34,632 bases of DNA from a virus, in the IMG/VR virus record IMGVR_UViG_3300031951_000646, positions 1 to 34,632 of that record; one strand, 5' to 3'. Made by a program: the position numbers and the translations under genes. Positions within the stretch are counted from its first letter, which is position 1, and each line of letters opens with the position of its first letter. Below are positions 31,687 through 34,632 of the stretch, piece by piece. The notes below the pieces were generated by a model that searched no databases, was not told the DNA's origin, and was given only the letters and a program-made list of their open reading frames with translations.

Positions 31687-32523
31687 ATGAGTAAGAAACT
31701 TGCATGGGATTACATTGTTCCAGTAGTTCTTCCAAAAGACCTTAAAGGAATTGAGCCAGGAAAACTTCCTGCAAACCTTCTAAGGGCTGTACCTGGTGGC
31801 GGGAAAATGCACTGGATTGCTGCATCTGCTTGGACGGCCATGGTTGAAAAAGCAAAGGCTGAAGGCGTTGAACTAAAACCGACTTCCAGCGGCGACACAT
31901 ACCGCGATTACGAGAGCCAGAAAAAAGGATTCCTAACCCGCTACACACTTGACAAAGTGGAAGGCACCAGCACAAAAACATTTGAGGGCAAGACTTGGTA
32001 TCTCAAAAAGGGTATGGCGATGCTCGCCACGCCTGGAAAGTCGCAGCATAACCTCGGCTTGGCTGTTGATGTTCATTCAGCATCTGAGCCAAAGCGTCTC
32101 AACTGGCTTGTTGAAAATGTCAAAGAATTTGGCTTTTCATGGGAAGTTGTTCCGTCAGAGCCTTGGCACCTTCGCTATGTTTGCGGAGATAATGTCCCAG
32201 CATCAGTGAAGGCATGGATGGACGCAAACGGAGTTTCTGCACCAGCAGCAGTTGCAGTCAAAGAAGATGCACCGAAGCCTGCCCCTAAAGCCGCTCCAGC
32301 AGCCCCTAAAGCCGCTCCTAAAGCCGCTCCAGCAGCGCCTGCAGGGGATGCAAAGATTCGTAGCATCCAAGAAGCGCTAAAGGCTCGTGGCGCGTATCCA
32401 GGAGCAATTACTGGCGTAATGGACGACATGACCAAGGGTGCAATTAAAGCATTCAAGGTTGCAAACAAACTTCCTGCAGACCATGTCCCTGGCCCTCAAG
32501 TAATGAAATTGCTCGGTCTATAA
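31687..32523 (+). CDS. Endolysin: M15 (VanY-type) peptidase plus peptidoglycan-binding domain
   Basis: A 278-residue wall-degrading enzyme. The M15 zinc site is visible as S-Q-H121-N-L-G-L-A-V-D128 and E158-P-W-H161; the three metal ligands are H121, D128 and H161, with E158 as the catalytic base. This family cleaves D-Ala-containing or L-Ala-D-Glu peptide bonds in peptidoglycan stems. Residues 196-219 are an Ala/Pro/Lys linker of repeated K-A-A-P units. Residues ~223-278 are a peptidoglycan_binding_1 domain (I-Q-E-A-L-K-A-R-G, then F-K-V-A-N-K-L). No signal peptide, so it depends on a holin. The neighbours at 32525 and the distant gene at 1579 are candidates. Confidence 0.9.
   Translation: MSKKLAWDYIVPVVLPKDLKGIEPGKLPANLLRAVPGGGKMHWIAASAWTAMVEKAKAEGVELKPTSSGDTYRDYESQKKGFLTRYTLDKVEGTSTKTFEGKTWYLKKGMAMLATPGKSQHNLGLAVDVHSASEPKRLNWLVENVKEFGFSWEVVPSEPWHLRYVCGDNVPASVKAWMDANGVSAPAAVAVKEDAPKPAPKAAPAAPKAAPKAAPAAPAGDAKIRSIQEALKARGAYPGAITGVMDDMTKGAIKAFKVANKLPADHVPGPQVMKLLGL
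32272..32343 (+). repeat. Ala/Pro/Lys linker repeats in the endolysin
   Basis: Imperfect repeats of the codons cct-aaa-gcc-gct-cca-gca encode a flexible linker between the peptidase and the wall-binding domain. Confidence 0.75.
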
Positions 32524-32524
32524 A

Positions 32525-32785
32525 TTGGACGCAACATGGGCAGCCGTTGTAACTGGAGCATTTGGCTTGCTCATGTTATTGATTGAAAAGGGTCGCAGAG
32601 AAAATAATCGCGACCACGGATTCGTAAGAGACCGACTTGATGCAATCAAAGAAGATATTGCAGACCTTGACACCGACATAAGTGTCATAGAGGCTAAAAT
32701 AGATACACATATCCTTGACCATTCAGTAGGCGCTGTTGAGCAACATGATGCTCCAGAACGCAAGAAGCCGAGTAAGAAGAAATAA
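32525..32785 (+). CDS. Membrane-anchored coiled-coil protein, candidate second holin or spanin-like
   Basis: An 86-residue protein. The start is a TTG two bases after the endolysin stop; no ATG lies before the membrane segment, so this start is likely but unproven. Residues ~4-20 are a single hydrophobic segment (WAAVVTGAFGLLMLLI). They are followed by R-D-H-G-F-V-R-D-R-L-D and a charged heptad-like coiled coil (~30-65), then a Lys-rich end. Actinophage lysis cassettes often carry such a one-helix protein with 'D-H-G-x-V-R-x-x-L' after the lysin. Its exact lysis role is inferred from position. Confidence 0.6.
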   Translation: MDATWAAVVTGAFGLLMLLIEKGRRENNRDHGFVRDRLDAIKEDIADLDTDISVIEAKIDTHILDHSVGAVEQHDAPERKKPSKKK

Positions 32786-32793
32786 ATCTATCT

Positions 32794-32973
32794 ATGGGCA
32801 AACGACGAAAAGGTGTAGTGCGCGGCCCTCAGCAAAGAGTTCGCGTTAATCCGCTTACGAAGCAGGAAGAAATCATTGCTGGGACAAAGGCTGGAAAGAA
32901 GCGTCAGCGCCTATCTCCATCAAATCCACTTCGTACTCACGACCTGCACGGACCAGTAGATAAAAAGAACTAG
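32794..32973 (+). CDS. 59-residue basic protein of unknown function
   Basis: A short gene between the lysis genes and the next ORF, with ATG at 32794 and TAG at 32971. The product is strongly basic (MGKRRKGVVRGPQQRVRVNP, then K-R-Q-R-L). It ends D-L-H-G-P-V-D-K-K-N. It has no hydrophobic segment. A basic charge of this kind suits nucleic-acid or wall-polymer contact, but no family is recognised. Codon use matches the neighbours, and the frame fills the gap exactly, supporting a real gene. Confidence 0.5.
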   Translation: MGKRRKGVVRGPQQRVRVNPLTKQEEIIAGTKAGKKRQRLSPSNPLRTHDLHGPVDKKN

Positions 32974-32982
32974 TCTTTCAGC

Positions 32983-33312
32983 ATGGCTGAACAGGTAATG
33001 ACATGGAATGACGATGGTCATTCAATTCAACTCAGGCTGTCAAAATCCGAACTTGAGATAACTGGAATAACCTGCCCAAACAGGGATACAGGGAATTGCA
33101 ATGACCCAGTTCATGGCTGCGTGGTCACATACTTTATTCGCCGCTTCGGTCTTGAATGTAATGCGGGAACATGTCCACCAGCAGAGAGTATTGATATTTG
33201 CTGGACGCTTATCGGCGATAGCAGGGTAATTGAGGAATGCCAATTGTGGTTTATGCCAAAGTCGGACGAAGTCTTCTCTGCTTGGCTGGAAACGAAACAG
33301 TCTAAAAACTAA
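32983..33312 (+). CDS. Cys-containing protein of unknown function (109 aa)
   Basis: A protein with seven Cys spread as C-P-N-R-D-T-G-N-C, G-C, then E-C-N-A-G-T-C-P-P, and two later singles. The spacing could bind zinc or form disulfides, but it has no signal peptide. The W-x-L and Q-L-W-F-M-P strands suggest a small beta fold. It starts nine bases after the basic 59-residue gene. Its stop overlaps the stop of the facing regulator gene by four bases. No family recognised. Confidence 0.5.
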   Translation: MAEQVMTWNDDGHSIQLRLSKSELEITGITCPNRDTGNCNDPVHGCVVTYFIRRFGLECNAGTCPPAESIDICWTLIGDSRVIEECQLWFMPKSDEVFSAWLETKQSKN

Positions 33313-33656
33313 CTCGGCTGCTTCTCATGCTTTCGCAGAGCACCTTTGAAGCCACTCTTTCTGTTCCTCTCGGAAATAAATGCCTCGTATTCAAGTTTGT
33401 CTTTTTGCGCAAGGCCGAGTAGGTACTGCGAGCCCTTTTCGGTCAGCAGGAATTTGCCCGACGGTACTTCCATCAAAAAACCATGTTCATGGAGTCGCTT
33501 GAAAGACCGTTCAACATCAGATAATGCTGGCTTGTCCACCTTCATTTTCCTGAAGTCCTCTGGAGTGAACGGCCTGCGGTGTGTGCGCATTTTCCCGTAA
33601 CACATGATTACATAGCCAATTGAACCAGATTTGAATGGATATTTATTTGCGCTCAT
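33309..33656 (-). CDS. Winged-helix DNA-binding protein (115 aa)
   Basis: A small protein with a winged-helix layout. The helix F-T-P-E-D-F-R-K-M and the 'S-D-V-E-R-S-F-K-R-L-H-E-H-G-F-L' helix (about 46-61) are followed by the wing V-P-S-G-K-F-L-L-T-E-K-G (64-75). This is the plan of MarR- or PadR-like or replication-type wHTH proteins. It lies 15 bases after another winged-helix gene on the same strand. Together they may form a phage regulatory pair. The target is unknown. Confidence 0.65.
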   Translation of the reverse strand: MSANKYPFKSGSIGYVIMCYGKMRTHRRPFTPEDFRKMKVDKPALSDVERSFKRLHEHGFLMEVPSGKFLLTEKGSQYLLGLAQKDKLEYEAFISERNRKSGFKGALRKHEKQPS

Positions 33657-33671
33657 TAAGCACGAAGGTTA

Positions 33672-34106
33672 TCAAAACAAATCTTCGTCACCAACTTCAT
33701 CTTCTTGTTTCATTGTGTTAATTGCTCCAAGAAGGTGCTGTATATCAGGGTGCGAAATTACATTTTCAACTGAAATTCTGTAGACATTTTTGCGATTGAC
33801 TTTTGTCTTTGTAACAAGCCCTTTATCTATAAGGGATTTAATGGTCTTGTCAATCATTGTTTCGCTGATGTTGAGATAATTGGAAAGTGCTCTCTGCGTG
33901 ATTGAGTTGTCTTCAATCAAAGCCACAAGAACCCTGCCTGGAGTTGAAAGCAGACTGATGGTGTTTTCGTTGTGATAGCGGAACAACTTTTGCTTATCTA
34001 GCGTCTCCAGAATGCTGGAAATAAGGTCTTCCTGACCGTCGCCGACTACCGCTTTGAGGGCGTCGCGTATTTTGTCAGATTTTGAACTTTGCATAGATTT
34101 GTGCAT
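33672..34106 (-). CDS. MarR-like winged-helix regulator
   Basis: A 144-residue protein from the ATG at 34106; a GTG one codon earlier and an ATG at 34094 are alternatives. The core reads T-P-G-R-V-L-V-A-L-I-E-D-N, then I-T-Q-R-A-L-S-N-Y-L-N-I-S-E-T-M-I-D-K-T-I (a classic helix-turn-helix) and L-I-D-K-G-L-V-T-K-T-K-V-N-R-K-N-V-Y (the wing). A helical N-terminus may dimerise. The C-terminus is acidic. It is divergent from the gene at 34172, so it may control both directions from the gap 34107-34171. Confidence 0.7.
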   Translation of the reverse strand: MHKSMQSSKSDKIRDALKAVVGDGQEDLISSILETLDKQKLFRYHNENTISLLSTPGRVLVALIEDNSITQRALSNYLNISETMIDKTIKSLIDKGLVTKTKVNRKNVYRISVENVISHPDIQHLLGAINTMKQEDEVGDEDLF

Positions 34107-34119
34107 CACAGCGTATCAC
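34101..34119 (+). promoter_or_regulatory. Candidate operator: direct repeats over the regulator start
   Basis: GTGCATCAC and GCGTATCAC (7 of 9 bases equal) are spaced by one base and overlap the start of the MarR-like gene. A TATTAT at 34128-34133 could be the -10 box for the plus-strand gene at 34172. The repeats could be an autoregulatory site. Confidence 0.25.
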
Positions 34120-34171
34120 CAATGCTCTATTATGGGCACACCTAGTCACAATGAGCCACAGGAGAAATCAC

Positions 34172-34462
34172 ATGAGTGAAACTTTGCCCAAAGGCGCTCC
34201 GAAATTGAGCCAAATTTTCAAAAAACTGCAGGAAGAAAATGGGCATTCCCGTTGCGCCGTTTGCAGTGCGTACAAGAAGATGGACGAAGAAGACAAGGAA
34301 AGTTTTATTCAGGTAATGGATTCAGAGATACCTGTAAAAAATATTTGCAATGCTCTCTTGGAAGTCGGAATCACTCTGAGTCGCTACCAAATCGGTGACG
34401 CTCGCCGAGAGTGCATGAAAGGCAATAAGCCATGTCAAACATTCAAGGCGGAATCAAAGTGA
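34172..34462 (+). CDS. Small protein with CxxC and helix-turn-helix-like segment (96 aa)
   Basis: The ATG at 34172 is chosen because AGGAG sits seven bases upstream; an earlier ATG at 34151 has no such site. The protein has C-A-V-C near residues 28-31, then a helical part with I-P-V-K-N-I-C-N-A-L-L-E-V-G-I-T-L-S-R-Y-Q-I, which looks like a helix-turn-helix (short helix, G-I-T turn, second helix). The end contains two more Cys. It could be a small DNA-binding or zinc protein of the early region. Its stop overlaps the next GTG (GTGA). Confidence 0.5.
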   Translation: MSETLPKGAPKLSQIFKKLQEENGHSRCAVCSAYKKMDEEDKESFIQVMDSEIPVKNICNALLEVGITLSRYQIGDARRECMKGNKPCQTFKAESK

Positions 34463-34632
34463 CTACAAAAAAGCCTAACGCGCTCGCGGCGCTTGCAAAC
34501 AAAACAAAAGTTGCCAGCGACATAGCCAAACTTCTTGAGACGAACAATATCCCAATTGAAGAACTTGGGAAGATTAAGATGAATAAGACTATTGTCAATA
34601 AAGACGGTGTGTCTACAGTAACCGATAGAACG
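34459..34632 (+). CDS. Start of an unknown gene, truncated by the window end
   Basis: The frame is open from GTG at 34459 (overlapping the previous stop as GTGA, with GGCGGA upstream) to the last base; an ATG at 34432 in the same frame is a possible earlier start. The 58 visible residues are Lys/Ala-rich, with a helix A-S-D-I-A-K-L-L-E-T-N-N and I-P-I-E-E-L-G-K-I. Too little is present to name a family. Confidence 0.5.
   Translation, partial: MTTKKPNALAALANKTKVASDIAKLLETNNIPIEELGKIKMNKTIVNKDGVSTVTDRT

Noticed and set aside
1-34632. Prophage or bacterial chromosome segment
   Set aside because: No integrase, attachment site, transposase, tRNA or host housekeeping gene was seen. Gene packing and content fit a phage genome throughout, although temperate life cannot be excluded from this window alone.

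Overview
The window looks like part of a tailed-phage genome (Caudoviricetes), most likely from a phage of a freshwater-type actinobacterium. The phage assignment rests on a run of tail-fibre-type proteins, an r1t-type holin, an M15 peptidase endolysin with a peptidoglycan-binding domain, and tightly packed genes with many 4-base start/stop overlaps. The host guess rests on a 1411-residue secreted protein whose layout (signal peptide, Fn3-like domains, beta-helix, Ser/Thr/Pro/Glu linker, acidic helical repeats, C-terminal membrane segments) resembles actinobacterial surface proteins, and on a holin/coiled-coil gene of actinophage style. No integrase, terminase, polymerase, tRNA or rRNA gene was seen.

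Layout. (1) 1-11529, plus strand: end of the tail/baseplate module. It holds a truncated structural gene, a tail-protein-like gene, a small holin, two small structural proteins and five long fibre-type proteins, ending in a protein with two Fn3-like domains and a tail of Pro-Pro-aromatic-aromatic repeats. (2) 11572-21031, plus strand: an accessory operon of nine 2-oxoglutarate/Fe(II) oxygenase-like genes mixed with a DUF6065-like gene, a methyltransferase-like gene, a glutathione-peroxidase-like gene and small unknowns. (3) 27260-21028, minus strand: a facing operon that starts with a fibre-type gene and an Fn3/poly-Thr/Cys-rich gene. It continues with a Cys-rich small protein, a radical SAM/SPASM protein, a GT60-like (hydroxyproline-GlcNAc-transferase type) glycosyltransferase and three more oxygenases. 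The two operons meet at overlapping stop codons at 21028-21031. (4) 27367-33312, plus strand: the large secreted protein, the endolysin, a membrane/coiled-coil protein and two small unknowns. (5) 34106-33309, minus strand: two winged-helix regulators. (6) 34172 to the end, plus strand: a small Cys-containing protein and the start of another gene.

Central idea. Twelve 2-oxoglutarate oxygenase-like proteins, most with prolyl-4-hydroxylase-like core motifs, sit with a glycosyltransferase whose known relatives glycosylate hydroxyproline. They are flanked by phage surface proteins rich in Pro or Thr. I infer a phage-encoded hydroxylation-plus-glycosylation system for virion fibres or host surface proteins. 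The genes and motifs are visible; the substrate link is inference.
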